From NCBI GenBank assembly GCA_037903475.1, contig JBAJFG010000172.1, positions 558,001 through 622,000 of the forward strand: a DNA stretch of 64,000 bases, given 5' to 3'. Shown here one piece after another: positions 24,760-36,560 of the stretch (its first letter is position 1; each line of letters begins with the position of its first letter). The notes under the pieces were generated by a model. The model searched no databases, was not told where the DNA came from, and was given only the letters and a program-made list of their open reading frames with translations. This DNA comes from Ancylostoma caninum (taxonomy: Eukaryota > Nematoda > Chromadorea > Rhabditida > Ancylostomatidae). Made by a program: the position numbers and the translations under genes.

Positions 24760-26030
24760 TCTGTTCTCAAATAAACATATGAGAAAATTTATCTTTTGCG
24801 TACCGATAGGATCACCTTCAGTCGGGCTGGAAGCATTTCCAGCAGCTATTTTCTCTTTTTGTTCGGACTACGAAGTTCCGCAAAGTTTTATTTTCACTCA
24901 GAACTCTTATTCCCTTAAATATGTACGACCTGGGAACATGCTCGCCATGCATATGCCTAGCTTCGATAATCACCAGACGCCACTAAACTCATACAACTTG
25001 TGAGCCAGCTAATCCCAAGACATCCGAAGTAGATAATCATGTTGGAATCCCTCATCTACAGTGACGTCCTCATACATTAATATTTTATCAATATCAGGTA
25101 CGTCTTGCTCATTATTTTCGTGTTCCTTTGCGCTTCATTCAAGCTTCTGCGCTTCATTCAAGCTTCCTGTTTGAAGTGAATGTTGCACATCTTATTTCAC
25201 GTAGCACAACATGTAACATTATGTATGTGAGAAGAGAAGCTCAGCCGACACTTCCTGTGACAGATAGAGCTCCTTCAACTCTTGCCAGAAAACACTATGC
25301 AGATCCCATTTCTGCAAAAATATCTTAAGAAAAAGCTTCGAGAAAAAGAGCTCCTTAATCGTTACAAGGTCATTCGTTCGGGTGAATCTTTTGTTGTTAG
25401 GTTGTGCAAAATAAATGAATAGCTATTTATTAGAGAACTATTCTTTTTCAGAACACGATTTGTGAAATACCACTTCCTCTCTAGTTCTCAAATTTTCCGT
25501 CGCAAAATCGACGGATTGCTCTTTGGATCCGACAAAAACCCTAAGATGAAATGGTGGTGAGACATCGTCTATCGCAAGGTAGACACCACGGTCGAGTTCA
25601 GCATTGTCCAGCTGAGAAATCAACAAGGCTAGATGCAATAGATGTTGTGCACATGGCCACAGAGGCTGAGTGTGCAAATCATACTTGGAAACGGCAGGAG
25701 TACTACTATTCGCCGAGCCGAGGCAGTTGAAGGGGGAGCGTGCATTCAGACGAACCTTTTGACATGCAATAGCGAGCAAAAAGATTGCAACTTTTGGTTT
25801 TTGTTCTGTAACTCCGTTCAAATCAGAGCAGTGAGGTTCAAATTTTTACGGGAGCTGTAAATACTCATGGGAGATAGGAAAATCCTCGAACCTCCTCATT
25901 CCATGGATTTCTTCTTCTTCAAGAAGAATTTGTTTTGCAGAGGTCGAAGTATGTAATTTGGCACCATCCGCAATGTCAAGCAAAATGACGTCTATAGTTG
26001 GTATCTGACTACGCGTTGATTCCTTGTTGG
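24760..26030. other. Intergenic region without a supportable gene
   Basis: Open frames on both strands around 25.4-25.9 kb have no splice support and no recognisable domain. They could be decayed 5' sequence of the neighbouring Penelope-like element, but I cannot show that. Confidence 0.35.
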
Positions 26031-26044
26031 AGGATAACCGTATG

Positions 26045-26720
26045 CGCTAGAAAGTGTGCATGCGTACAGCACTGGTTGACACCTGAGAAGACATATGAGG
26101 TTGATTCAGCAGTGATTTTTTATGAATGTTTCTGTGCACATTAGGGAAAACAAGCGTTGGACTTTTTTCTGTCGCGGAGAGGAAGACACCTGAACAATCC
26201 CAAGAGTGGTAAAAATGCTGCATGATTCCTAGAATACTGCCGTGCAAATGATGGTTCATGCCGCTTTGGATCTGATGAATTAAGTGTGACAAAGGTGCAA
26301 TGAAATCTACGAGACACCACCGAAGTGAGATAATGTAGCCTGGCTATTGAAACGGGTTAAATCGGTCCAATGTGGATGGAGCGAACTAAGCGAGACATTC
26401 TGAGAGCGGAAGGCTCCATATTGATTGTGAAAATTCTTGGGTGGCACGCGCACTAATGTTGACCAGCAGTTCTCTCACTTCAAGTAGTCCTGTTTCGATA
26501 AATCCGAGGCAGCATGAATCCGCATATACATGGTAATGTTCCAGAACTCCTGTATCATTTTTATCACTCATGGGATGTAAATAATAATAATGTAATATCA
26601 CTACAGAGCCAGGCTGACAGAAACACTCAAAAAAGAAACACTGCTGAATCAACCTCAAATATTCTTCGCAGACCCGCTTTTGCTAAAACATGTTCCAGCG
26701 CATCTTACCAACAGTAAAAT
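26045..26720. repeat. Diverged inverted repeat (foldback)
   Basis: The reverse complement of about 26080-26290 resembles 26510-26690. Both read through a TTTTTA(C/T)CACTCxTGGGAT block, then CACTGCTGAATCAACCTCA. The arms are clearly diverged, so this is an old inverted pair, probably a transposon remnant. Confidence 0.5.
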
Positions 26721-26773
26721 TTTCTTAGAGCACCTGCGCGTTTTGAACGTAAGAGCGTGATAGATTCATTCGT

Positions 26774-28560
26774 GTAACGTCTCTATACACCAATGTCTCC
26801 AAAAGAGCAGAGTTGCAAGCAATATCTGAGCTTCTTTCTGATCATCAAGGGTGAGTAAACATGTTTGGGTTTTTAGCGAGGCAGGTTATGACACTTGTGA
26901 GCAAATGCATAAACTGCAATGTTTTCCGCTGCGCTGGGCAATACTACAGCCAAGTTAAAAGCTTAGCTATGGGGCAAAGACTAGCACCCTCCTTAGCCAT
27001 AGCGTTCATGTCCAAGGTGGAGAGTCTCGTCTTAGAGCGCAAACCTACCCTGTACTGTCGCTACATAGACGATTGTTACATCGTAACTTTTTTGTATGTC
27101 CTCCTCAAGGCACATGTTTCAGTCTTTGAAATCAACAATTGCAGCATATTAAATTCACCAGGGAAAAGCCCATAGAAAATTGGCTACCGTTCCTCAATGT
27201 ACAGTGGACGGCAACGACAGTGGCCCATTCGCTGCCTCGAGAAGGACGCAGCGCGACCGCGCCGCGCGCGCCGGGATCGGTGTTCTCGCCGCCGGAATGC
27301 TACTTCTAGGGTCTTTTCTTCCCGATTCACTCGAAAATCCTTAAAATCGGGTAGAAAGGCTGCTAGAAATTGCATAACAGCAGCAGAATACATAGGTTAC
27401 TGCGCACGCGGCGCGGTTGCGCGACGTCCTTCTCGAGGCCGCAGATGGGCCAACGCAAATGACGTCCACTGTACAGGTGCAGTTGTCAAATGGGGAGTGG
27501 AAAACTAAGTGGTATCGTAAGCCCAGCATAGGAACATCTTGGTTCATTGCCGCTCTGCACATCCTTGGAAAACTAAGACGCATGTCATAACCAACACGTT
27601 CAGGACCAAAGGGCAGCATTAGGTCCAAGAACGCTTGGTTTCAATTAAGCTGGCCCGTCAGGTCGCGCAGTCCAACGGGTATCTTCGCAGCACGCACTCA
27701 TAGCGCAATCCCCGTCTAGCACAGTGAGAGCCTTTACCTAGATATGACAGCTCCAAGATTCCTTTTGCTCTCAAGTTCATCTCAGATGAGAGGAGCAATG
27801 AGGTGAGCGCATGCTTGCGCAGGGTGGGACTCCAAGATTCCGTTGGATTTGTAGCCATCCCACCTAGCAGTCTAAAGGAGCGGCTAGTGCGGAACCGAGC
27901 TTACGATTTCATCCGCGAAACAGCCAACCGAGTAGTTTGCTGTTCTGGACGGGAAGGGGACTGTGCTGGCTCAGGGGTAATTTACCTCATAACTTGTAGT
28001 TCATGCGGGGAGCAGTATACTTGGGAAACAGGGCGCCCACTGTTTGTCCGGATTAAAGACCATCTAGACGGGCTCAACAAATCTAACCTTTCCACGCCAT
28101 TGGGAACCCACCATGTATTACGTCACAGCAATTATATGTTCGATGTGAAGGTCACAATCTTATCGCAGGAACCCGAAATCCTGGCTCGCAAAACTTTGGA
28201 AGCGTTTTGGATTACATCCAAAAGTACAAAAATGAACAGAAAAGAAGATTGTATTGCTATAACAAATGAGCTCGCACTATATGAGAACCTATGCGGGTTT
28301 TCATCTACGTTGGCGGGACCGTAAGGCACTTAAATACCCTAAGCGCCGCACTTTTCCTACTTGTGGTCCTTTACTCCATCGACATTGCGGCTGTTAAGGT
28401 GGCATCACGGTTATTCCCTTTTCTGGTACTGCACTGGTCCTTCCCGGCTTGTTGGATTAGACGTGTTGAGGTGTTTGAAGGGTAAATCATACTTGTTTTT
28501 TTTGACTTTTCCAGGCTCTGACGAAGGAGACTACACCAAAGCGATAGCCTATCAATAAAA
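26774..28560 (+). mobile_element. Penelope-like retroelement, decayed (RT and GIY-YIG endonuclease)
   Basis: Reverse transcriptase blocks occur in order: VTSLYTNVSKRAELQAISEL (from 26774), KSLAMGQRLAPSLAIAFMSK, the catalytic YCRYIDDCYIVT (27050-27090), then NWLPFLNVQ, interrupted by a MITE, then KWYRKPS. After further broken sequence a frame at 27803-28324 carries a GIY-YIG endonuclease domain (GVIYLITCSSCGEQYTWETG) and the EILARKTLEAFWI...NLCGFSS end. RT plus a C-terminal GIY-YIG nuclease is diagnostic of Penelope-like elements. The frame is broken several times, so it is dead. The 3' region ends near a CCAGGCTCTGACGAAG block shared with the 17.6-17.8 kb copy. Confidence 0.85.
27204..27469. 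mobile_element. MITE inserted in the Penelope-like element
   Basis: 266 bp, flanked by the duplicated hexamer TGTACA. The ends GTGGACG/CGTCCAC and long arms containing CTCGAGAAGGACG are inverted copies. Removing it rejoins the host element's LNVQ and VQLSNGEW. It is related to the element at 46348-46557. Confidence 0.8.
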
Positions 28561-28713
28561 AACCAATACAGATTTTGGCCTGTACTCATAATAGACCACA
28601 CAACAAGGATCCACTTTGCCAAAGTTCAAAGAAAGTTTCATTCTTCTAAGATACTCTTATACATATATTCATTTGCATTGGCATGTTTACTCATCCAGGC
28701 AATTATTAAAGCA

Positions 28714-29930
28714 ATGAAATTTCTAATATTCTTCGCTATTTGATTTATTTTCGGTAAGGAACTTCGTCCTCTTCTGCGTTATTTCCACTGAAACACTTCA
28801 TTGCTATCTTTGAATTTGCGTGTTTTTTTGAAAAAAAAAGAAATTGAAAAACATCCGCAGAAGGTGGATTGCAGAGCTCCAATAGTTACGGGAAGATGCA
28901 CAGCAAGAAAAGAGAGGTAAAATAACATTTCGTAAAATTAGCAACTTTTTAAGGCAGAATGATTAGTCGCATACGTAGTCAAGAAAGAGTTCTGAACAGT
29001 ATCCAACATGACTTCACGCCGCTTCAATTTTACGCAGATGACACAATTTTTCACCTTGGGCTGGATATTAAGGTCGTGCATCTTTTTATGAGCATAAGAA
29101 CGCTTAATATTGCAAATAGCATCAATGAGAACAAGTGACTTGTATAGCTCCTTTCCTGCTGCTATGAACTACTACATAATGCTGGCAGAGAAGAACGGCT
29201 CCATAAATCCATTTCTATGAAAAGCGGCATTCTTTGGAAAGGTTCAGTTCTCTTTTGACTCTCGATTGCAAGTTTCAAATGTAAATAGCTCCATGAAGTG
29301 TGAAAAATATTAGAGAAAATAAATGCAAAAATTGCGAAAAAAAGATGCCATGTTCTTTCATCTTTCAACATTTGATGGCGAAACTACAAATTGATCATGA
29401 TCTCTAGTTGAAATTACGGTTCAGACATAGTGCTTACTCTCCTACTGCTACTCTTTACAATTTCACTGAAGAACTTTTTTGTGGTTACGGAAACACTGCT
29501 TCTGTGCAGCATTGAGTACGAGGAACATAAAGTATCATGAAGCTCTACTTATTCTTAACTCGAATAAGTTCCAAACTGCCGAATGAAACGTACATTAATT
29601 CCCCACATTCTAAACTGCGAGCGTCTCGATAAAAGTGCGATTATTCCCAGTTCTGCTGTTGCTTAGAAGTCCACTCACTCCCAAAATTAACCCATTTCGT
29701 CGGTATTAGCACTTATTTTCAGAGATGCTCAATTTCTCAGGTAGGTAGGTTAATACTCCGACATGAGCAAATGTAGGACGTTCACTTGGGGCGGGTGTAG
29801 AGCAAATGGGGACAACTTTTACATGTACGATGAGTGCATGGAGAAGTCTGGTGGCGGCCAGGTTCCAAATGATACCCATGATGATGTCGTTTTGAAACAA
29901 ATCGTCGGCCCTTCCACCTGTCGTACGTAG
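28714..29930 (+). pseudogene. Kunitz inhibitor pseudogene
   Basis: Same gene structure as the intact Kunitz gene: a 40-nt exon 1 (28714-28753), exon 2 at 28861-28916 and exon 3 from 29741. Exon 1 reads MKFLIFFAI and then hits an in-frame TGA. Exon 2 gives KVDCRAPIVTGRCTARKER, with correct C-x8-C spacing, but the phase to exon 1 is lost. Exon 3 has in-frame TAG and TAA before MSKCRTFTWGGCRANGDNFY, where the x7 and x12 spacings are still exact. The sixth cysteine is serine (TCT). The residue at the P1 position would be threonine. Several independent lesions make this a clear pseudogene. Confidence 0.8.
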
Positions 29931-29934
29931 GAAA

Positions 29935-30465
29935 TTTCGAGTTTCGCCAGGTTGCTAAAGCACTAGACTACGTCAGCTACAATTTCAACAGCACGTATAC
30001 ATAACCCCAAAGAAGCGTTAGACTGGGAAAAAGGACATCACGTTTTTGACTGACGGAGAAAAACATGGAAATGTTACCATTGTTTTGGTTGGGAAAAATT
30101 CGCTTCAATCCCATGTGTCTATGCCCGCAAAACGAGCACTCTCGCGAATGTGTTAATGTCAGTGTCCCAACCCTACTTTCTTGTTGGAGATATTCACAGA
30201 CCCTGAATCTTCTCAAAGCTCCACTCGAAATTCAAATAAGTGACATAAACGTCATCATCACACCCTTCTAATTCTGTACGGTAATTGCAGGTAGAAATGA
30301 TTTCAGCCGAATCACGGGAGAGAGGGAGCTCTCTTGAAAGAATTTGTTGAGAGTTCGTTGAAAGCATTTTCGGTTGAATTTTCTGTATATGCGGGATTAG
30401 GTGAAACACTTTAGTAAACCGGCAGTGTTGGCCAATGTTAATACTAATCTCTGTATAATTGGTTG
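29935..30465. other. Intergenic region upstream of the truncated GGMWW-family gene
   Basis: No gene seen. From about 30435 the sequence matches the upstream regions of the genes at 51.1, 54.0 and 63.0 kb (TGTATAATTGGTTGTTTCAT, GGTTTCCCCA), so the duplicated unit begins there. Confidence 0.5.
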
Positions 30466-30539
30466 TTTCATTTTACATGAAGTACTCCTAAATTTTACAA
30501 CAGGTTTCCCCACGAAGGCGTTTTTTTCGCAAAGGGTAC

Positions 30540-30565
30540 GATATATATGCATGATGGTATAAATA
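30540..30565 (+). promoter_or_regulatory. Double TATA promoter (30.6-kb gene)
   Basis: GATATATAT and, after 9 nt, TATAAATA, 36 nt before the ATG. Shared with the paralogues. Confidence 0.55.
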
Positions 30566-30593
30566 TGCTGCCGAGTATGAATATGGCACATAG

Positions 30594-30781
30594 ATGGAAC
30601 TGCTGCTGATATTCTTCCTTTCCCTTGCTTTCGGTAAGTTCACACAAACTTTTTGTGAGTACGCTATATTTGTTGTTAAGCCGTGTTCTCAGAAGCAACG
30701 CCACAAAATTCAGACGAACGGAGCGTTGAGGGGAATGATTACTACAGCACATGTGTTTTAAGAGAAGTTGGCCAGCATTAG
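30594..30781 (+). pseudogene. GGMWW-family gene remnant, last exon lost
   Basis: Exon 1 (30594-30633, 40 nt) encodes the signal core MELLLIFFLSLAF. Exon 2 starts at 30681 with AVFSEATPQNSDERSVE, matching paralogues (AMFTEATSQDSDEKSVER). The donor that should follow is mutated (GGAATG instead of GGTATG), so the frame runs on for 15 codons to a TAG at 30781. No third exon with ERSAV/GGMWW occurs in the next 2 kb on this strand. It is either a dead copy or a shortened 46-residue secreted product without the core peptide. The first reading is more likely. Confidence 0.65.
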
Positions 30782-31168
30782 CTCGAAGCGCACATTAGTG
30801 GTGCTGCTTATTCGCAGTTTCGGAAGAGACAAAGGCATACCACTGTCGTGGACCAGTAATCACATGGAAACCTTTCTGCAGTAAAAAAATTAGGTAATTA
30901 TAGAAGCCCTTCCAGCAATTATAGCGACTATTTCTCACGAATTCAATGACTATTTTTAAAGGTAACGTTCGATTAAATGTGGACTACATCAGGTAAACGA
31001 CAAGGACACGAGGGATAGTCGTTAGCACTGAGAATTTATTTAAAACAATCTACTCTGTCAACTGCTTTGTCGTTGAGTTAGCCCCTCCTATCACAAAACG
31101 ACTTCACTGATTTCGCTCATTTTACTTGAAAATTCCAGTGGAATCTACTGGAATCGAGAAAAATTGAG

Positions 31169-31264
31169 AAATTCCAGTAAATTTCGCTTTTTTTACGTGT
31201 ATTTGTTTCGAGAATAAATTTCCGAAACAAACACACGTAAAATAAGCGAAATTTACTGGAATTT
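31169..31264. repeat. Near-perfect 42-bp hairpin, pre-miRNA sized
   Basis: Arms 31169-31210 and 31223-31264 are reverse complements with only two mismatches, around a 12-nt loop. The stem begins AAATTCCAGTAAATTTCGCT. It may be a tiny foldback transposon or a hairpin RNA source; nothing marks it as transcribed. Confidence 0.85.
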
Positions 31265-31269
31265 TTCCA

Positions 31270-32610
31270 CCTGAATAGGCCTGATGCCGTTAAGAGCTCG
31301 GCTTCACATCAGGAACACCAAGTGCACAACGACCAACGTGAATGCACCCAGCGCCGCACAGGTCTATGGCACCAAGTTCCCGAGATCCTGAATCACCTCT
31401 GGTTAGAAATTTCAGCCGAAACCAGTGAAACCGTCGCTCTCATAACCTCTTTGTGATTGGAGTGATCCTTGATGAGTTACGTCGCGGATCGTTATACGTT
31501 AGTTGTATACACTGCCGTTGTTTGAGCTGTATGGCGTCCACAATGTACATGAGAGAAATTGAGCAAAGGCTACGGACTTTACTCTCCCAAATTCTTTACT
31601 GAGCCATTAGAAGCAGCACTACCGGGAAGCGAGCGGGTATTGCTTGTTCCTAACGGCGCTTTGATCAACGCTTTGCGATAACAATGCTGGAGTGCTAGCT
31701 AAAAGAGTGTTAAAGGCAGCACCCACGAAACGTTTCGTTGCGGAATTCGGAAAGCTTTGAAAAACCTGGACTTGGAGAATACTTTCGCCGTACAAGCCGC
31801 TCTGGAAGTGTCCTTTTACGTATTCACAATAAGATTGCCTAGGATCAGACGGACTTGTTTTTCAACTGATTCTACGGTTTTCGCGGTTAGAGTATCGAGA
31901 TCTTTCTGGGGCGCGAGAAGTATCGATTGTCATCCGATCTATTCGCCAAACCACCGCCCTTCTAGAGTGAATTCCCTCATCAAACTCTCATAATCAAACC
32001 AGTTTCCCTTATTTTCTCATTTTTTTTCTATGTTTTTGATAACTGTGAATCTTGCTTTCTAGGGCAATTTGACTACTATAAAAGCTAGTTTCTATCGAAC
32101 CTTTGATTTTCTCCCAGTTAGTGAATTCCATGATTTTTTGATTTTCATGTGGCATCTTTGTCAATCGGTTTCGAAATTACACAAGAACAACGCTGTGCAC
32201 AGATTCTATAGAGCTGAAAAAATTCTATCTTCTGATATTTTTGAGTATAGAATTTCCTTCTTGTGATTCTTCCCCGGAAGATGTTACTAGTACAACATTC
32301 CACAAAATGCTTGAATTATTTGAAATTCAATAAGTCATTTGTTCCAACAGGTTCTTCAGCTCGATCCTGTTTATACATAATATTGAACAGTCATGAGAAC
32401 CACTGAATAACACTAATATTGAATTATGAGCATAGTATGCTTTTACGTTAGCACGGAAGAAAACTGTCTGAGCCGCTATAATGCAAAATTTTGGCGGAAG
32501 AAAAAGAATACAATCCTGGTATGTAACAAAGTGCAGGTGCTTTGGAAGATATCTACTAGTTTCTGAAAAAGCAGATTAGTAGGTAATAGATGATTTGAGG
32601 GGTTTTTCTC
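31270..32610. other. Intergenic region without a supportable gene
   Basis: Contains a lone TTAAAGGCAGCACCCACG at 31710, matching the end of the TTAA-flanked MITE family; the other end was not found. No coding exons recognised. Confidence 0.4.
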
Positions 32611-32728
32611 GCATCTATATCGAAGTACTTGCTGTGATGGGAACCTTTTAGTGAAGTGCTTTATTGCATCAAGAGGAACAAGAACACTGCTATGCTCTAG
32701 ATCGAAGCAGCTGTTTTGCTTGCCTGCT

Positions 32729-34036
32729 TCACTCTTCCTGAGGCACATCGGGCTTCGGAGTGCTATGCTTCCACCACATTCCACCAAGACGGCGTTTTTC
32801 TCTCACGTCTCCTGCTGGAGTAGTACTATGCTTCCACCACATTCCACCAATACGGCGTTTTTCTCTCACGTCCCCTGCTGGAGTAGTACTATGCTTCCAC
32901 CACATTCCGCCGAGACGGCGTTTTTCTCTCACGTCCCCTGCTGGAGTAGTACTATGCTTCCACCACATTCCACCCATACGGCGTTTTTCTCTCACGTCCC
33001 CTGCTGGAGTAGTACTATGCTTCCACCACATTCCACCGAGACGGCGTTTTTCTCTCATCCCCTGCTGGAGTAGTACTATGCTTCCACCACATTCCACCGA
33101 GACGGCGTTTTTCTCTCATGTTTCACAGCAGATCTCTCATTTCTGAAAAACGAAGGATTAAGTATAGAGCAGTTATATCCTCAAATGGCTGACCACATGG
33201 TGTAAGATGTCCAAATTTTTACTGACAATGACTGAATTACACCGACTAACTACATGTAACAATTTGCTACAATTCTCAACAAAAATATTCTGTGTGACGC
33301 TTTCCGAAATAAAAGGGTACAACAGAGCAAGAGATAGAGACCCATTTTCGTTTGTCCAATGCTTCTAGCTCAAGCTTGTGGCTGCAGCCAAGGCACAGAT
33401 GATATGTTGTTCCCACCAAAGAATTCAGTCACTTGGAAGTGTTTAGACTCAACCGGCTACTGCCGCCGCTAATCACTAAACAAAACACTGCTCCTTTGCA
33501 TAGAGAATTACTTTGAATATTAGTTTAGTTGGTTCGATTCTATATTATCACAATAATTCATGCCCGCTGTCCGCAAACTGTTTATATTTGTAACTGTGTT
33601 CAACCAAATTCCATTTAGAGCATCCCCACCCTGCACCACTTCGCAATGAGTGAAAATGGCCATAGAAGCGATAGGGGTAACGGAAAAAATGCGTATCGAT
33701 CACCACGTCATCGCCCCTGACAGTTTCTAACAGCTTTTACTTTCACAAGTCTCCCCCTTTTCTCTGTCCATTATAGCTCTTTGCCGTAAGAATCACTGTG
33801 ATCGTGGTGATTGCCGGCTATTTTCAGAGTTATTTTTTATCAGGACCCTTGAACAAATTGTTTGAAAGTGATCATACCGCTGAACTGGATCGCAGGGTGG
33901 CACGGGGCAGTTCCTCGCATATGTAGTTACGACTTGAAAAAAATGTAATGTTTCCATAAAGAGTACTACTTCGAGCTAATTTCTATACGAACTAACCGCA
34001 AAGAAGGCACACGAGAAGGAAGGGCGCGACCTTCAT
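32729..34036 (-). pseudogene. Six-repeat GGMWW propeptide gene, frame broken
   Basis: Mirror copy of the gene at 37758. Exon 1 (34036-33997) reads MKVAPFLLVCLLC, and exon 2 (33932-33878) reads VTTYARNCPVPPCDPVQR; both are intact. Exon 3 starts at 33142 but, compared with the other copy, lacks 8 nt just after ERSAV. The frame then leaves the repeats and stops within the first one. A second 2-nt deletion lies between the first and second repeats. Downstream, five repeats remain open in their own frame, with variants RRLGGMWW, RRMGGMWW and RRIGGMWW, and the same end KPDVPQEE. The broken frame makes it a pseudogene unless an alternative acceptor restores frame. Head-to-head with the intact copy. 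Confidence 0.75.
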
Positions 34037-34099
34037 GTCTGGGAAGCTGGTTGCTCTAGGGAACCAGCCGACAAAGGCTTGGGACGTACTAATTCTACA

Positions 34100-34700
34100 A
34101 TGCTTATATATACCATACCTTATATACTGTACCCTATGAACGGATAAAGCATTTTTCTTGGCAGGAGAAAAACCTGTTTGATTAAGGGCGGAAGTCCCAA
34201 TTAGGGTGAGATTATCGCTAAAAAACTGTGCAGCGTTCAGCGCACCCTACATCGACATCATCGGCGACATAGATTGCAAAACCCATGGCCGTTGCTAAAC
34301 TCCTCAGGCGACGTGTTGTCATGGCGCAGGGATCGAAAAAGTCATACTCCTCGAGAAGTATAGCAGCAGCGTAACTATCGCTGGTGTCGCTACTGCACGT
34401 GCCAGAGACAGTCGATACGTGTGACCATAGTTGTGCGAAGTACGCTGCCGTAGTGGTAGCCAGCAAAACTCTTGGTGTACAGGGGCGAGGCTATATATGC
34501 AATCAAGCATCTTCCTGTACATGCAGTCGAAAATCTTCCTAACTCTTCCAGAGTGTTCGCGTTCAGCCCTCCATCCTTTCACAATTGGATGAACACATAT
34601 CCACGTTGCGTGACTGTTTATGATTAAATAATTGATAAGCACATCATTCAGAATGGCCCGTTTACGATCTGTTCTTTGATGAATCGCTTAGATTCTCGTG
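34100..34700. other. Upstream region of the left-arm gene
   Basis: Shared with 37.0-37.7 kb in inverted orientation, including TATA-like TATATAAGG/TATATATAA. An open frame here (34319-34642 minus) is also open in the other arm, but its changes are mostly amino-acid altering, so I do not call it a gene. Confidence 0.4.
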
Positions 34701-35639
34701 TGCTGAGCGCTGCTTGCTATGCTTGTTATGCATGAAATTATGCTGCTTGGCTGAACTTGTGGCGAGGACCCTACATGGCGACAGCTATGCCTCTTCTTGC
34801 AGTTATGAATTTTTTTCTATCTTGAATTGAAAACTCGAAAAAACGAGACTTCATTTCAGTCTTGTCTTATGCATGATGAGTGATCTTCATGGACTACAAA
34901 ATTATCTGCGGCAAGAATCATCTCCGGTAGATGAGTTGAGCAGATTATCCCCTTCCTGCACAAGAGGTGGCCCATATTGAAAATAGAATTTTCCATAGCA
35001 AAAAATAGTTCGCGGTCCAACTTTTTACAGAGAGAGCTGTGTCGATTTTTCAGAACTTTTACATATCACTGGATGATACATGTGATATATTACGAAATCA
35101 AGTCCTCGTCCATCATGCCTCAAAGTATTGCATTCAAAAAGCTAGCATTCTTCAATGGCATAACTTTTTTGCAACCTATGTGGCACGCGTACGTACACCA
35201 TCGGCTTTCCTTTGATCCGTCCTGTTTACTTGTGTAACTGCTTCTGCCACACCAGGTTGTTACGGTGGAACTTTATTGACCTTACTTTTCAACGTCTTGT
35301 TTACTCCAAATTGACCAGTGGCGAGGGGCAAAGTGGGAGGAGCGGCCAATAGCAGTCGCTCGCTCCATCCATCCACGTGAATTGAAGAACCAAAACACGT
35401 ACGATGAAAATTGTTCCCCATCCTTAGCACAAAAGACTACCTTTCCAGCAAATTTTCAGGAACAACTTTGTTTTGTTCTTCTCTCTCTTTGAGCGTTGTA
35501 CAAGGAGAATTCTGACAAATAAATAATAAAGACAAATAAAGCGCAAATTTTTCTAGAGTGCACACACAAGGCCCGTCTACCTATGTCTCACTGTAGAAGC
35601 TTCATCATACGTAGCTCATGAATTTATGTGGTGTTAAGT

Positions 35640-36560
35640 ATTATATAAGTGGTAAGGCGCGGCTCAGCAGACGGCCTTGCTGCGTGATGCAAGGACGAAT
35701 GAGAGCGAATGTGGTGGTAAACGTACCTACTGTCTTTTTTCTTTTGCATTCCAATGCAGTTTCATGGACCAATTCTGGAGACTTTCCTTTATTCCCACAG
35801 TGCAGCTACTCGATAAATTGCTCTTGGGGTCTTCTTCTCAAAGTGATTAGATGCTAGCCATAAACTTTCGCCATCATCGAGCTTGTTTCAATGGCTAGGT
35901 TCAATTTCATGCAAGGTATGCGTTGCGTTGGTTGCGTTCATGAACACTTCCCTAGATGGATAAGGATTTCATGGTAGAACTATCCGGACTACACTCGAAT
36001 GCTGGTGCACTTGACCTTCGATGAAGAAAGATCATACACAAAAATTCCGCATTCCATCATCTGGACTTCATCCAATCCGTTCATGCAAATCCGGAAGATT
36101 GATGCCAACAGAATTACTCTAATAGGACCTCCAACAGCTCTCGTAGGACCTCCTGCATCTTCCCTCACTTGTTGATATTCTCCGAGACATGTCTATTTAT
36201 TTTTACCGCTTCTAGTGATTTCCCTGCCTAAATTCCACCCAAAATGTCGCTGGGTGACAGTTACCTTGAACGTTTGAGCGCGCTCGATTCTAAGCTTTCG
36301 AGGGAGTTAAACATTTGCGAAGCATCAAGGGATGTACTATTTGGATTTATACATTCATTTATTTGTTCGTACGTGGCTCAACCACGCGAGTTTACAGATA
36401 CACTCTAAAAAATAGAAGTACAGTTCTTAAAAACCTCGTTGCGTTGACGATAGGTGATCGCCAGGAGGCGGAAATGACTCAGCAACGTACAATGCATATA
36501 TACTTTAAATCAGTCAGAAAAAGCACATATTCATTTATATATACGATCAATCAATAAGCA
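35640..36560. repeat. Dispersed direct repeat (copy A) between the palindrome arms
   Basis: Diverged direct copy of about 58560-59490. Shared blocks include CAGACGG, TGATGCAAGGACGA, AACGTACCTACTGT, TTTCATGGAC, TAGCCATAAA and a TTTATTTATTTGT region. No coding capacity. Confidence 0.6.

Larger units (their letters stand above)
32615..35062. repeat. Left arm of large inverted duplication
   Basis: Reverse-complement match to about 36629-40060 over its whole length, including both flanks of a peptide gene. The inner border is near CAGAACTTTTAC (35051-35062) and the outer near CGAAGTACTTGCTGTGATGG (32621). This arm lacks the MITE found in the right arm. The arms are separated by about 1.57 kb. Confidence 0.85.

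Noticed and set aside
25438..25860. Overlapping open frames on both strands
   Set aside because: No signal peptide, splice support or domain; possibly old Penelope-like 5' sequence, but not demonstrable.
27184..27508. Arginine-rich open frames on both strands
   Set aside because: They lie in the GC-rich arms of the MITE at 27204-27469, which explains both.
32753..33125. CRISPR-like array
   Set aside because: The units are contiguous 63-bp coding repeats without unique spacers, in a eukaryotic genome.
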